A DNA stretch of 64,000 nucleotides from Vibrio sp. RE86. GTDB taxonomy: Bacteria; Pseudomonadota; Gammaproteobacteria; Enterobacterales; Vibrionaceae. Below the pieces are notes generated by a model. That model saw only the letters and a program-made list of their open reading frames with translations, ran no database searches and was not told where the DNA came from. The stretch lies in NCBI RefSeq assembly GCF_013114545.1, contig NZ_VTXI01000009.1, positions 62,001 to 126,000 on the forward strand, read 5' to 3'. The first letter of the stretch is position 1; each line of letters opens with the position of its first letter. The translations under genes and the position numbers were made by a program. Of the stretch, positions 23,996-34,546 are shown piece after piece.

Positions 23996-25747
23996 TTACT
24001 TATGCTGATCTAGATAGCTTTCTGCTTGTTTACTTCCCATGTACCTTGCAAGTGTTTTTAGCGGAACGTCTCTCAAATCAACCATGATCAATCCATCTAA
24101 GGCATTATTGAAGTCTGGATCGACATTGAACGAAATCAGCTTTCCATTCAATCCTAAATACTGCCTTAAAAGTACTGGAACGCTTCTGCCTTCGTCTATT
24201 CTTGCTATAACGCGAGAGAGAAGTTGAATGTCGCCCAATGCAGTGAGCATGCTGGTATTCCATAGGTCATGTTTGGTGGGTAATGGGTTTGATGGTGTCA
24301 CGTATTCTGCGATACGCGAGTCGTAGTAGTGGAGTGTCATGGTATCTGCAAGTAGTTGCCTTGCTTTATCACTGTAGTCATTACTGATACTGACAGGCCC
24401 GAACAGATGAGTGTATTCAGAGTTACGCTGTACATAAGCCGCAATGCCTTTCCAAAGTAATAGTAGAGGAGCCATGCTCTTTTGGTAGTTTTTATCAATG
24501 ACAGAGCGCCCCATTTCGATGGCTTTGCCCATGCTTTCAATAAATGGTTCTTCAAACTGAAACAGAGTGCGAGAGTAGAGTCCTTTGATGCCATCTTTTA
24601 CGAGTAGATGGTCAACCAATCCGAGTCGATAAGCGCCAACCAGAGTTTGGTTATCACGATCCCAAATAAATAGGTGTAGATAGTCTTTGTCAAACTCATC
24701 AAGATCAATCGCATATCCAGTGCCTTCGCCAACTGCTCTGAAGTTGATTTCTCTCAATCGACCTATTTCGTGAAGAATAGAGGGGATATGCTCTGCGTTT
24801 GTGCAATAGACGTCAAATTCGCCATTTGATAGAAGGAGATGATCACTTGGCATAGTACGTAGATCATCAAGTAGATCTTCAATTGGCAAAGGATCTGAAA
24901 TAGGCAACTCTTGATCCTTCCTGTCCATTTGAGTTGGTTGGGCGTTAGTGTGGCTGCGAAGAAGGTAAGTATTCAAGCGTAAATAGTTAACGATTTGGCC
25001 ATCGGTTAGTCTATTAACTTCTTTGTATTTGATTGCACTGCCAATCGATATATCAATACATTCACTCACTTTATTTAGTAACTCTCGTCCTAACATGAGA
25101 GTGCGTAATAGGGGGTGAACTTTGCCTGCTAGATAGAAGCGCTGTGAATTTTGGCCATCAATGAATACCGGAACGGTAGTGGCGCGGGATTTACGTATTA
25201 AGCGACTGACCGAACGGCTCCACTCTTTGTCTTCTAGTCGTTTGGCTTTGCTATCGATCAACTGAGAGACTTCACCAGCAGGAAAGAGCAGTAACAATCC
25301 CCCTTGTTCTAAATGTTGATGAGCTTGTCTAAGGGCTTTGAGGTTTGCTTTGTGTGCGTTGTTGCCTTCAAACACATCGACACCAATAAATAAGTGATCA
25401 AGTTCAGGTACGGTTTTCAGATATTGATTTGCTAATACTTGAACATCGCTTCTTATATGAAGGAGCAGTTCCGCCAAAATTACCCCTTCTACGCAGCCTA
25501 ATGGATGGTTCGCGACAACAACGGTTGGCCCTTTTTCTGGTACATTAGTGAGCGCACCTTGAATGACTTGATAGTCAATACCTAACACTTGCAGGGTGAA
25601 ACGTAAGAACTCTTTTGTGTCGCATCCCGCTGGGCGCTGGGCATAAAATTTGTCGAGTTTGCTAAGTCCGGTTGCCCACTCAGCGATGTGCTCACCAATG
25701 CGGAATGGGGTTTTCTTAGGTAAGCGAAAAGGGCTAGAAGTTTCCAT
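23996..25747 (-). CDS. olsF: Bifunctional ornithine-lipid synthase OlsF (acyltransferase fusion)
   Basis: I chose the ATG at 25745-25747 (METSSPF) because GAGGA lies five bases upstream, giving 583 residues. The N-terminal half is a lysophospholipid-acyltransferase-type domain with NHPLGCVEG at about 80-88 and LLFPAGEVS near 170. The C-terminal half is a GNAT-like OlsB/hemolysin-type N-acyltransferase with FDVYCTNAEHIPSILHEIGRLRE and GYAIDLDEFDKDYLHLFIWD. This domain order is that of OlsF, which makes ornithine lipids by N- and O-acylation; V. cholerae VC0489 is the local reference. Older annotations call it putative hemolysin. A Pho box lies upstream, agreeing with phosphate-starvation control. 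Confidence 0.82.
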   Translation of the reverse strand: METSSPFRLPKKTPFRIGEHIAEWATGLSKLDKFYAQRPAGCDTKEFLRFTLQVLGIDYQVIQGALTNVPEKGPTVVVANHPLGCVEGVILAELLLHIRSDVQVLANQYLKTVPELDHLFIGVDVFEGNNAHKANLKALRQAHQHLEQGGLLLLFPAGEVSQLIDSKAKRLEDKEWSRSVSRLIRKSRATTVPVFIDGQNSQRFYLAGKVHPLLRTLMLGRELLNKVSECIDISIGSAIKYKEVNRLTDGQIVNYLRLNTYLLRSHTNAQPTQMDRKDQELPISDPLPIEDLLDDLRTMPSDHLLLSNGEFDVYCTNAEHIPSILHEIGRLREINFRAVGEGTGYAIDLDEFDKDYLHLFIWDRDNQTLVGAYRLGLVDHLLVKDGIKGLYSRTLFQFEEPFIESMGKAIEMGRSVIDKNYQKSMAPLLLLWKGIAAYVQRNSEYTHLFGPVSISNDYSDKARQLLADTMTLHYYDSRIAEYVTPSNPLPTKHDLWNTSMLTALGDIQLLSRVIARIDEGRSVPVLLRQYLGLNGKLISFNVDPDFNNALDGLIMVDLRDVPLKTLARYMGSKQAESYLDQHK

Positions 25748-25828
25748 GTATTCCTCACAACAATGTCCAATCTTAACTGAGATTAAGTGGGGCATATTGC
25801 AGTGAAGCGTCAGGTGCGTGAGAGATTG

Positions 25829-25857
25829 ATTACAGTCGTATGATGGTATGATGACAC
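25829..25857 (-). promoter_or_regulatory. Pho box upstream of olsF
   Basis: On the minus strand three heptamers occur at exactly 11-base spacing: GTGTCAT (6 of 7 to CTGTCAT), CCATCAT (5 of 7) and CTGTAAT (6 of 7), separated by CATA and ACGA. PhoB sites are tandem CTGTCAT heptamers with 4-base spacers. The last heptamer ends 81 bases before the olsF start codon. I see no obvious -10 box, as is common for PhoB-dependent promoters. Confidence 0.65.
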
Positions 25858-26095
25858 GGCAAGGAGTCTAGGGTGAACGAAGCCGCCAAGATGTAATAAT
25901 GTTTTTTTAATTAATCTAAAAAATAGATGGCTCACAAAACATAGTAATTTTGTATCCAAACTAAAGTTTCATTGCTAACGTTTATGAGCGGGCAGAGTTG
26001 TTATACAAAGCATCAGAGCGCTAGACTCAAGCAATAACAACGCGTCAATCTACCTTCGTTTTTGCTGATCTGGAATGCCTCACCTAAAGAGGTAA
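25858..26095. other. Intergenic stretch with no recognised gene between olsF and ispB
   Basis: There is no open frame of note on either strand. The AT-rich part (25900-25990) is followed by about 100 bases of mixed composition that lead into the hairpin at 26096. A plus-strand small RNA ending at that hairpin is possible, but there is no clear promoter. Confidence 0.3.
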
Positions 26096-26122
26096 ACGGG
26101 AACCTAAGGTTCCCGTTGTTGT
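26096..26122. terminator. Hairpin, possible plus-strand terminator
   Basis: AACGGGAACCT and AGGTTCCCGTT form an 11-bp nearly perfect stem with a very short loop, followed by GTTGTG. The weak T-run makes it a doubtful terminator. It may end an RNA read from the left or be a second hairpin for ispB. Confidence 0.5.
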
Positions 26123-26143
26123 GTCTGGTGAAAATGAGTAATA

Positions 26144-26173
26144 AAAAAGCCTGAGGATTAACTCAGGCTTCTC
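26144..26173 (-). terminator. Terminator of ispB
   Basis: On the minus strand AAGCCTGAG and CTCAGGCTT form a 9-bp stem, followed by TTTTT. It begins about 22 bases after the ispB stop codon. Confidence 0.85.
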
Positions 26174-26195
26174 AAGCTCATTACTTCATCTATCG

Positions 26196-27167
26196 TTAGC
26201 TAGTTCTGTGTACCGACATATGAGCTAACGTAACCAGCGCCTGCTTGTACTCAGATTCTTCGAGTACATCCAGCTCTGCAATTGCTTTGTCCGCTTCCAG
26301 GTAAGCTTTTTGACGAGTGTATTCTAATGAGCCCGTCTCATCCATTGCTGCTAGAATGTCATTCAAACGTTCCATTCCATTGGCTTTTTCTATTGCTTCA
26401 CGGATCATTGCAGTCTGTTCTGCTGTGCCGTGACGCATTGCGTATAAAAGAGGCAATGTTGGCTTACCTTCTGCAAGGTCATCACCGACATTCTTACCCA
26501 TTTCATCACCGTCTGATGTGTAGTCCATGACATCGTCAATCAGTTGGAAAGCTGTGCCTAGGTATTTGCCGTAGTTCTGCAGAGCGATTTCTACTTCTTC
26601 AGGTGCTTCAGTAAGGATCGCACCGATCTGCGTTGCGGCTTCAAATAGGCGTGCAGTTTTAGAGTAGATGACCTGCATGTAGCTTTCTTCGGTCGTATCT
26701 GGATCATTACAGTTCATTAACTGTTGGACTTCACCTTCAGCAATCACGTTAACTGCATCACTCATTAACTTAAGGATCTTTAATGATCCTAGCTCTGTCA
26801 TCATCTGAAAAGAGCGAGTGTAGATAAAGTCACCGACTAATACGCTAGCGGCATTACCAAACGCTGCGTTGGCCGTCGCTTTACCACGACGCATGTCTGA
26901 CTCATCAACCACATCATCATGTAAGAGAGTCGCAGTATGAATGAACTCGATGAAAGCCGCCGCAGTCGTATGAGCCTCTCCTTTATAGCCAAGCGCACGC
27001 GCTGATAAAACCGCTAAAAGAGGGCGAACGCGTTTGCCGCCACCACTAACGATGTAAAAACCCAATTGGTTGATTAAAGAGACATCAGAGTTAAGTTGTG
27101 CGTGAATTGTTTCATTCACTTTTGCCATGTCATCGGCGGTGAGTGCTTGGATAGCTTTAAAATCCAT
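26196..27167 (-). CDS. ispB: Octaprenyl diphosphate synthase
   Basis: From the ATG at 27165-27167 the 323-residue protein starts MDFKAIQALTADDMAKVNE, which aligns with the start of E. coli IspB; an upstream in-frame start adds 22 unrelated residues. Both aspartate-rich motifs are present: LLHDDVVDESDMRRG (first, about residue 84) and LIDDVMDYTSD (second). GGGKRVRP is the usual substrate-binding motif. It makes the C40 side chain of ubiquinone and menaquinone. It is divergent from rplU. Confidence 0.95.
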   Translation of the reverse strand: MDFKAIQALTADDMAKVNETIHAQLNSDVSLINQLGFYIVSGGGKRVRPLLAVLSARALGYKGEAHTTAAAFIEFIHTATLLHDDVVDESDMRRGKATANAAFGNAASVLVGDFIYTRSFQMMTELGSLKILKLMSDAVNVIAEGEVQQLMNCNDPDTTEESYMQVIYSKTARLFEAATQIGAILTEAPEEVEIALQNYGKYLGTAFQLIDDVMDYTSDGDEMGKNVGDDLAEGKPTLPLLYAMRHGTAEQTAMIREAIEKANGMERLNDILAAMDETGSLEYTRQKAYLEADKAIAELDVLEESEYKQALVTLAHMSVHRTS

Positions 27168-27324
27168 TGTAAATCCGGCTGAAGTTAGAACTTGTAAGGT
27201 ATTCTTATCGAGTTTATTTGCTGAATAATACACTAAAAAACGTTGATTAATACATGGTTAACGGGCATGATCTCGGCACTTTTCATTGGCGATTAGCTTT
27301 TCGCCAATTTTTTCAAAATATGGC

Positions 27325-27353
27325 TTGTCATAGGTGCGACCTTTCTGTAGAAT
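27325..27353 (+). promoter_or_regulatory. Sigma-70 promoter of rplU-rpmA
   Basis: TTGTCA (27325-27330) and TAGAAT (27348-27353) are separated by 17 bases, five of six matches to consensus in each box. Transcription would start near 27360 and give a leader of about 76 nt before rplU. Confidence 0.75.
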
Positions 27354-27435
27354 CTGCGCCCTATTGATGATTAGTTTAGCGCACACCCTTGATGCTCAAA
27401 TAGCATACGGCTGTGCGGAAAAAGCGGAGTAAGAT

Positions 27436-27747
27436 ATGTACGCTGTTTTCCAATCTGGTGGTAAACAACACCGTGTAAGCGAAGGTCAAACTCTTCGTTT
27501 AGAGAAATTAGACGTTGAAACTGGTGCAACTGTTGAATTTGATAAAGTTCTACTTGTTGCTAACGGTGAAGACATTAAAGTTGGTGCTCCTCTTGTAGAG
27601 GGCGGCAAAGTAGTTGCAGAAGTTGTACAACATGGTCGTGGCGATAAAGTTAAAATCGTTAAGTTCCGTCGTCGTAAGCATTCTCGCAAACAAGCTGGTC
27701 ACCGTCAGTGGTTCACAGAAGTGAAAATCACTGGTATCAACGCTTAA
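27436..27747 (+). CDS. rplU: 50S ribosomal protein L21
   Basis: This 103-residue protein has the full L21 pattern: [14 protein letters not shown] at the start and [23 protein letters not shown] near the end. GGAGTAAG-type sequence precedes the ATG. It is the first gene of rplU-rpmA and divergent from ispB, as in other gammaproteobacteria. Codon use is that of a highly expressed gene. Confidence 0.98.
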   Translation: MYAVFQSGGKQHRVSEGQTLRLEKLDVETGATVEFDKVLLVANGEDIKVGAPLVEGGKVVAEVVQHGRGDKVKIVKFRRRKHSRKQAGHRQWFTEVKITGINA

Positions 27748-27767
27748 TCGATTAGGAGAGTTTAACA

Positions 27768-28025
27768 ATGGCACACAAAAAAGCTGGTGGTTCTACTCGT
27801 AACGGCCGCGATTCAGAAAGCAAACGTCTAGGTGTTAAGCGTTTCGGTGGTGAGTCTGTTCTTGCAGGTAACATCATTGTTCGTCAACGTGGTACTAAGT
27901 TCCACGCTGGTACTAACGTAGGTATCGGTAAAGATCACACTCTATTCGCTCTTACTGAAGGTAAAGTGAAGTTCGAAGTGAAAGGTCCTAAAAACCGTAA
28001 ATTCGTTAGCATCGAAGCTGAGTAA
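27768..28025 (+). CDS. rpmA: 50S ribosomal protein L27
   Basis: This 85-residue protein starts [20 protein letters not shown], the invariant basic tail of L27 that reaches the peptidyl-transferase centre. TAGGAGAG lies upstream. It is 20 bases after rplU and is followed by a terminator before obgE. Confidence 0.98.
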   Translation: MAHKKAGGSTRNGRDSESKRLGVKRFGGESVLAGNIIVRQRGTKFHAGTNVGIGKDHTLFALTEGKVKFEVKGPKNRKFVSIEAE

Positions 28026-28072
28026 TTAAACCTAGTTTAATTGTTCATTAGCTTTCAAGCTGAATTCAAAAG

Positions 28073-28097
28073 CCCTGCCGATTCGGCGGGGTTTTTT
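28073..28097 (+). terminator. Terminator after rpmA
   Basis: CCCTGCCG pairs with CGGCGGGG (one G-T pair) and is followed by six T. It uncouples rplU-rpmA from obgE, which starts 220 bases later and so should have its own promoter. Confidence 0.9.
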
Positions 28098-28317
28098 ATT
28101 TATGGTAACTAATGAAGTTGCGAGTTGAATGGAATCAATACTAAGGCACTCTGTAAAGAGTCCCTTAATATTTGTTCCAGTAGCAGAGCCTGAAGACCTA
28201 AGGTGATCAGTCTGAAATTGGAATCTGCTAGAATTTATATCATTCACTTCACGGTTTGGTGGAGCCTGAGATGATATTTGCAACGCGGCTATGTCAAATA
28301 GCACAAGAGCGGAGTAA

Positions 28318-29496
<1,179 letters not shown>

Positions 29497-29610
29497 CAGT
29501 AATAATATTCCGAGCCGCAATGTTTATTGCGGCTTTTTTGTGTCTAAATCAAATCATTGCGAGCTATTTACCCACACAATATCCGTATTCTAAAGGAGTA
29601 GGATAGAATC

Positions 29611-30378
29611 ATGGCATCTAAACAGCGGGCTGTATCTCGCTTAATAGCCCAGGCTGGGCAAATGCTTTTAGCTCACGGAGCGGAAAGCACCCTCGTTGGC
29701 GACCTTATGCGTCGTTTTGGTCTTGCGGCAGGTATGGACGAAGTTGAAGTCTCACTGTCTGCGAGCTCTCTAGTGGTTACGACTGTTTATCAAGAACACT
29801 GCATTACCACTGCTCGTCGTTGCCCCGATCGTGGCATTAATATGCGTGCAATTACCCAAGTTCAACGTATCTGCATCATGTTGGAGCGCGGCATCATCGA
29901 CTATTCGTTAGCGCAGAAAAAACTCAATCGTATCAGTCCTGAACGCTATAACCGCTGGCTTGTGGTGTTTATGATTGGGTTGTCTTGCGCTGCTTTCAGT
30001 CGTTTAGCTGGTGGTGATTGGGCCGTATTTGCTATGACGTTTATCTCTTCTGCTGCAGGTATGATTGTTAGGCAAGAGATTGGCCATCGCCATTTCAATC
30101 CTCTCATGAACTTTGCTGCGACCGCATTTGTCACGACTGTGGTGTCAGCCCAAGCGGTTATTTATCAGATAGGTAACTCTCCTTCATTAGTGATGGCATC
30201 TTCTGTGTTGATGCTTGTACCGGGATTCCCTTTGATTAACTCAGTGGCTGATATGCTTAAAGGCTACATCAATATGGGCATCGCTCGCTTTGTTATGGCC
30301 AGTTTATTAACCCTGGCAACAAGTTTAGGCATTGTAGCAGCGATGAGTTTAGTCGGCGTATCGGGGTGGGTTGTATGA
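29611..30378 (+). CDS. yjjP: YjjP family, ThrE-type exporter large subunit
   Basis: This 255-residue protein has a soluble N-terminal ThrE region (LMLAHGAEST-like stretch, DEVEVSLSASSLVVT, RCPDRGINMRAITQVQRIC). Four or five transmembrane helices follow from about residue 115, with PLMNFAATAFVTT and LVPGFPLINSVADMLKG. Together with YjjB it forms a split ThrE-like transporter, reported in E. coli to export succinate. Its stop overlaps the yjjB start (ATGA). Confidence 0.88.
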   Translation: MASKQRAVSRLIAQAGQMLLAHGAESTLVGDLMRRFGLAAGMDEVEVSLSASSLVVTTVYQEHCITTARRCPDRGINMRAITQVQRICIMLERGIIDYSLAQKKLNRISPERYNRWLVVFMIGLSCAAFSRLAGGDWAVFAMTFISSAAGMIVRQEIGHRHFNPLMNFAATAFVTTVVSAQAVIYQIGNSPSLVMASSVLMLVPGFPLINSVADMLKGYINMGIARFVMASLLTLATSLGIVAAMSLVGVSGWVV

Positions 30379-30848
30379 TCAGTTGGGATCTTTTCTTCGG
30401 TTTACTCAATGATATGGTGTTTGCAGCGATCCCTGCAGTTGGTTTTGCTTTGGTGTTCAATGTACCGCAGAAAGCATTGGTCTATTGTGCGCTAGGTGGC
30501 ACTATCGGTCATGGTTCGCGTTACTTAATGATGCACTTTGGTATTCCAATCGAGTGGGCGACTTTTTTTGCCGCTATGATTGTCAGCATCGTTGGTATTC
30601 ATTGGTCAGCCCGTTTTCTAGCTCACCCGAAAGTTTTTACTGTAGCAGCGTTAATACCTATGGTACCTGGCGTGTTTGCCTTTAAAGCGATGATTGCTTT
30701 AGTCGAGCTAAACCACCAAGGTTATTCACCAGAGTTAGTCGCTATGTTGATGGAGAATTTCCTCAAAGCTATGTTCATTATTGCTGGTCTAGCGGTTGGC
30801 TTAGCTATGCCGGGCTTGTTATTCTATCGCCGTAAACCGATAGTCTAA
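30375..30848 (+). CDS. yjjB: YjjB family, ThrE-type exporter small subunit
   Basis: The ATG at 30375 overlaps the yjjP TGA, giving 157 residues. It has four to five transmembrane helices, with the ThrE_2 motifs GGTIGHGSRYLMMHFG and ALIPMVPGVFAFKAMIAL. It is the partner subunit of YjjP in the inner membrane. The coupled start indicates equal production. Confidence 0.88.
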   Translation: MISWDLFFGLLNDMVFAAIPAVGFALVFNVPQKALVYCALGGTIGHGSRYLMMHFGIPIEWATFFAAMIVSIVGIHWSARFLAHPKVFTVAALIPMVPGVFAFKAMIALVELNHQGYSPELVAMLMENFLKAMFIIAGLAVGLAMPGLLFYRRKPIV

Positions 30849-30865
30849 CCTTAGGAGCAACTTGA

Positions 30866-31348
30866 ATGATCATTAGTATGATCGCCGCAATGGCAAATGA
30901 CCGTGTTATTGGCAAAGATAATCAGATGCCGTGGCACTTACCTGCAGACTTTGCTTGGTTCAAGCGCTGCACTATGGGTAAGCCAGTGGTGATGGGACGT
31001 AAAACTTATGAATCTATTGGTCGTCCTCTGCCGGGACGTCAGAATATTGTGATCAGCCGTGATGACTCACTCAGTATTGAAGGTGTCACTACCGTGACTT
31101 CAATTGATGCCGCACTCACAGCTGCAGGCGAAGTTGATGAAGTGATGATCATCGGTGGAGGCACTATTTACGAAGCGTGCCTTCCTAAAGCGAACAAGCT
31201 GTATGTGACGCATATCGATGCAAGTGTTGATGGTGACACTCAGTTCCCTGCTTGGGGTGATCAGTTTAAAGAAGTTTACTCTGAAGTTTATGCTGCAGAT
31301 GAGAAGAACGCTTACGATATGCGTTTTGTCGTATTGGAAAGAAGCTAA
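30866..31348 (+). CDS. folA: Dihydrofolate reductase
   Basis: The 160-residue protein contains the NADPH and folate sites: MIISMIAAMANDRVIG, MPWHLPADFAWFKRCT with the catalytic Asp, VVMGRKTYESIGRPLPGR and IIGGGTIYE. It reduces dihydrofolate to tetrahydrofolate. AGGAG lies eight bases upstream of the ATG. It converges with apaH, as in E. coli, with an inverted-repeat element between them. Confidence 0.97.
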   Translation: MIISMIAAMANDRVIGKDNQMPWHLPADFAWFKRCTMGKPVVMGRKTYESIGRPLPGRQNIVISRDDSLSIEGVTTVTSIDAALTAAGEVDEVMIIGGGTIYEACLPKANKLYVTHIDASVDGDTQFPAWGDQFKEVYSEVYAADEKNAYDMRFVVLERS

Positions 31349-31374
31349 CTTATAGCTCCGCCACTTCATAGAGC

Positions 31375-31462
31375 GACGACGGAGAGAATAGGGAATCTTT
31401 ACTAAATGGAGTTTATTGTTGGAGATTCCCTACTTGGTCGTTCCTCCCGCTAGGGAATGACA
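31375..31462. repeat. Intergenic inverted-repeat element between folA and apaH
   Basis: TAGGGAATCT at 31389-31398 and its exact complement AGATTCCCTA at 31423-31432 form a stem. A third copy, TAGGGAATGA at 31451-31460, can pair with the second arm instead, giving two alternative hairpins. The phrases ATTCCCTACTTGGTCGTTCC and AGGGAATGACAG look like the dispersed GAATGAC-type intergenic repeats common in Vibrio and Photobacterium. There is no T-run, so it may act as a transcript end stabiliser and not as a true terminator. Confidence 0.65.
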
Positions 31463-31470
31463 GTGATAAG

Positions 31471-32277
31471 CTATGATCGCGATTGTTGAGTGAAAAACTG
31501 CTTATCTTCCCATCTCAACATCGTTAGACATCCACCCCAAACACAGCCGGTATCAAGGCCAATCACCTCTTCACCCTCATAACCTTCTAATGCAGCCCAG
31601 TGGCCAAATAGAACTGTTTTTTCGAGTTTTATACGCTGATTCAATTGAAACCAAGGAACCAACGATCCATCAGTGATCTCTTGTGGCGGTATTTTACAGG
31701 CCATATCTAACCTTCCATCAGCAAAGCAAAAGCGCATACGCGTAAAGGCATTGATTATGTAGCGATAGCGCTCAATTCCGGTGAGATCATCAGACCAAAG
31801 GTCGGGTTGATTGTCGTACATGTTTTCGATCAGCCAAGGCCAGTCATTACTTTGTAAAAGAGCTTCTATTTGTCGTGAAGCTTCGCGTGCTTGTTGCAGT
31901 GTCCATTGCGGCGATATACCAGCGTGACACATCACAAACTCTTCGTGCTCAGCCATAAGAGGTTGCTGTCTTAGCCAGTTCAGTAGCTCTTCTTTGTCAT
32001 CGGCAGATAAGATTGGAGCGGTCTTATCTTTGGCTTTTACTTTGAATAGACCAAGAGAGACTGCGAGTAAGTGAAGATCATGATTACCCAAGATAACTCG
32101 AGCACTCGTTCCTAATGAGCGAATAAACCGCAGTACTTCGAGTGACTTTGGTCCGCGGGCGACTAGGTCTCCTGCAACCCAAAGAGTATCAATCTTTGGG
32201 TTGAAATTTACTTGGTCTAAAAGCAGTTGAAGTTCATCAAAGCAACCTTGTAGATCGCCGACAATATAGGTAGCCAA
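31471..32277 (-). CDS. apaH: Diadenosine tetraphosphatase (symmetrical)
   Basis: This 268-residue metallophosphatase has GDLQGCFDEL, VAGDLVARGPKS and LGNHDLHLL, the three metal-binding motifs of the PPP family, and FGHWAALEG. It splits Ap4A into two ADP. It is the last gene of lptD-surA-pdxA-rsmA-apaG-apaH and lies 9 bases after apaG. Confidence 0.96.
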   Translation of the reverse strand: MATYIVGDLQGCFDELQLLLDQVNFNPKIDTLWVAGDLVARGPKSLEVLRFIRSLGTSARVILGNHDLHLLAVSLGLFKVKAKDKTAPILSADDKEELLNWLRQQPLMAEHEEFVMCHAGISPQWTLQQAREASRQIEALLQSNDWPWLIENMYDNQPDLWSDDLTGIERYRYIINAFTRMRFCFADGRLDMACKIPPQEITDGSLVPWFQLNQRIKLEKTVLFGHWAALEGYEGEEVIGLDTGCVWGGCLTMLRWEDKQFFTQQSRS

Positions 32278-32286
32278 AGAAATGTC

Positions 32287-32664
32287 CTAGTTTAAGATGT
32301 TGGGAATCGCTAGTCTGAAAGGGTCGATTTCGGTGATGAACTCTTTGCCTGATTCATCGTGAAGAACGTATTGACCTTGCATAACACCAACGGGTGTCTC
32401 AATCACGGTGCCGCTGTTATAGGTATATTCGTCATTGGGAGAGATATGCGGTTGTTGACCGACAACGCCTTCGCCCTCGACGGTCATTTGTCTGCCATTG
32501 GAGTCGGTAATCAACCAACGACGGCTCATCAGTTGAACATTTTGCTGGCTAAGGTTTTTGATTGTGATGATGTAAGCAAACACGTATCGTTTGGCGTCAG
32601 GTTGTGATTGATCGGGAATGTATTTGGTATGGACTTGGACTTTGATACAAGGGTTAGATTCCAT
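32287..32664 (-). CDS. apaG: ApaG domain protein
   Basis: I chose the ATG at 32662-32664 because a perfect AGGAG lies seven bases upstream and the product (125 residues) then equals the usual ApaG length; an upstream start adds 17 residues. Core motifs are [35 protein letters not shown] and GVMQGQY. It has a fibronectin-III-like fold of unclear function and is part of the rsmA-apaGH operon. Confidence 0.95.
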   Translation of the reverse strand: MESNPCIKVQVHTKYIPDQSQPDAKRYVFAYIITIKNLSQQNVQLMSRRWLITDSNGRQMTVEGEGVVGQQPHISPNDEYTYNSGTVIETPVGVMQGQYVLHDESGKEFITEIDPFRLAIPNILN

Positions 32665-32734
32665 ATAAACTCCTATGTAAAGTCTAAAAAAGGTGATAAA
32701 CCGTTGGTCTATCACCTTCTAATTCTAGTTGAAA

Positions 32735-33541
32735 CTATTTGCGCTTGTCAGCTAACCAGTTTGCCATGTTCACAAACTGAACCAGTGTTAAGTTTTCTGG
32801 TCGCATACTTGGGTCAATACCAAGCTCTTCTAGATTTTCTGTGCTTAGTAACGATTTATAGCAGTTGCGGACTGTTTTACGGCGCTGGTTGAAGCCTTCA
32901 CGGCAAACGCGGTCTAGCCATTTTAGATCACTTACAGGGTGAGGGATCTCTTCATAAGGGATCAGGCGAACAACTGCAGAGTCTACTTTCGGCGGCGGAA
33001 CAAACGCTGTCGGCGGTACTTCAAGTACAGGTACCACTTTACAGAAGTATTGCGCCATTACAGTTAGACGACCGTAGGCTTTTGTACCTGGGCCAGCGGC
33101 TAGGCGGTTAACCACCTCTTTTTGCAGCATGAAGTGCATGTCTTGAATATCTTTGTGGAATTCAAACAAGTGGAACATCAGCGGCGTAGAGATGTTGTAT
33201 GGCAGGTTACCAAAGATGCGCAGTTTATTGTTTGGCTTTACTAGTTGGGTAAAGTCAAAGCGCATCGCATCACCTTCATGAATTGTCAGCTTGTCACCTA
33301 ATTCTGGGTGGTTACGCAGACGTTCAGCAAGATCACGGTCAAGCTCGATAACGGTAAACTTGTCTACTTCTTTGCCTACAGGCTCAGTGATTGCACCAAG
33401 ACCAGGACCAATCTCTACCAAGTTTTGCCCAGGCTTTGGGTTAATTGAAGAGACAATTCCATCGATAATGTATGGATCGTTAAGGAAGTTTTGACCAAAG
33501 CGTTTTCTTGCTTTGTGCCCTAAGTGGACATCGTTTCTCAT
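32735..33541 (-). CDS. rsmA: 16S rRNA dimethyladenosine transferase
   Basis: This 268-residue KsgA-type methyltransferase contains [21 protein letters not shown] (SAM site) and [13 protein letters not shown] (catalytic NLPY motif). It dimethylates two adenosines near the 3' end of 16S rRNA late in small-subunit assembly. It lies 12 bases after pdxA in the operon. Confidence 0.97.
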   Translation of the reverse strand: MRNDVHLGHKARKRFGQNFLNDPYIIDGIVSSINPKPGQNLVEIGPGLGAITEPVGKEVDKFTVIELDRDLAERLRNHPELGDKLTIHEGDAMRFDFTQLVKPNNKLRIFGNLPYNISTPLMFHLFEFHKDIQDMHFMLQKEVVNRLAAGPGTKAYGRLTVMAQYFCKVVPVLEVPPTAFVPPPKVDSAVVRLIPYEEIPHPVSDLKWLDRVCREGFNQRRKTVRNCYKSLLSTENLEELGIDPSMRPENLTLVQFVNMANWLADKRK

Positions 33542-33553
33542 AGTATTCTCAAG

Positions 33554-34546
33554 TTAATTCGATTTCTTGTCGACTAGCTCAATAGCGTGAGCTAACGCCG
33601 TTCGGAAGCTTCCTGTGTCCGCTGTACCTGTTCCAGCTAGGTCTAGCGCGGTGCCGTGATCAACGGAGGTCCTAATAAATGGCAGTCCCAAGGTAATATT
33701 CACCGAGCGACCAAAGCCTTTGTATTTTAGTACAGGAAGTACCTGATCGTGGTACATCCCTAGCACTGCATCGGCATCTTCAAGGTATTTTTCGTTGAAG
33801 ATAGTATCAGCAGGTAGTGGTCCAATAAGGTTCATACCATCACACTGACGCAGTTTTTCTAACGTTGGAGTAATGGTTTCTATCTCTTCCATGCCAAGAC
33901 AGCCATCTTCTCCTGCATGTGGATTTAAGCCACACACGTAGATATTTGGCGAGCGAATCGCGAACTTATCAACCAAATCTTTATGTAAAATATGGATGAT
34001 TTTTTCGAGGCGCTCTTCTGTTACCGCTTGCGAAACGTTGGCTAGTGGAATATGTGTAGTCACTAATGCAACACGTAACCCTTCGGTCGCTAACATCATT
34101 ACGACAAGCGGGGTATTCGATTGCTCGGCAAAGAATTCAGTGTGACCACTAAATTCTTTGCCTGCTCGATTGATAACCCCCTTATGAACAGGGCCGGTGA
34201 CAATAGCATCAAATTCACCATTCATACAGCCAAATGCGGCTCTTTCTAGTGTTTTTAATACGTAGTGGCCGTTTGCTTCGTCTAAAGTTCCCGCTGTGAC
34301 GTTGTTCGCCAGAGGAATATGATCGACAATTAGTGTTCCAGCTCGCTGAGGGGTAACTTCAGCACCGGCGGAGTAGTCGATAAGTTCGACGTCAATATTA
34401 AGTAGTTTGGCTCGTTCAGCTAATAGTTGTTTATCCGCACAAACAACAATTTGATGCGACCAACTCTCTTTAGACAACGCAAGAACCAGATCAGGACCAA
34501 TACCTGCTGGCTCTCCCGCTGTCACAATGATGCGTCTACAGTTCAT
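33554..34546 (-). CDS. pdxA: 4-hydroxythreonine-4-phosphate dehydrogenase
   Basis: This 330-residue protein has the PdxA motifs [11 protein letters not shown] at the start, [33 protein letters not shown] and [11 protein letters not shown]. It works in pyridoxal phosphate synthesis. Its first 11 bases overlap the 3' end of surA, so translation is probably coupled. Confidence 0.97.
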   Translation of the reverse strand: MNCRRIIVTAGEPAGIGPDLVLALSKESWSHQIVVCADKQLLAERAKLLNIDVELIDYSAGAEVTPQRAGTLIVDHIPLANNVTAGTLDEANGHYVLKTLERAAFGCMNGEFDAIVTGPVHKGVINRAGKEFSGHTEFFAEQSNTPLVVMMLATEGLRVALVTTHIPLANVSQAVTEERLEKIIHILHKDLVDKFAIRSPNIYVCGLNPHAGEDGCLGMEEIETITPTLEKLRQCDGMNLIGPLPADTIFNEKYLEDADAVLGMYHDQVLPVLKYKGFGRSVNITLGLPFIRTSVDHGTALDLAGTGTADTGSFRTALAHAIELVDKKSN

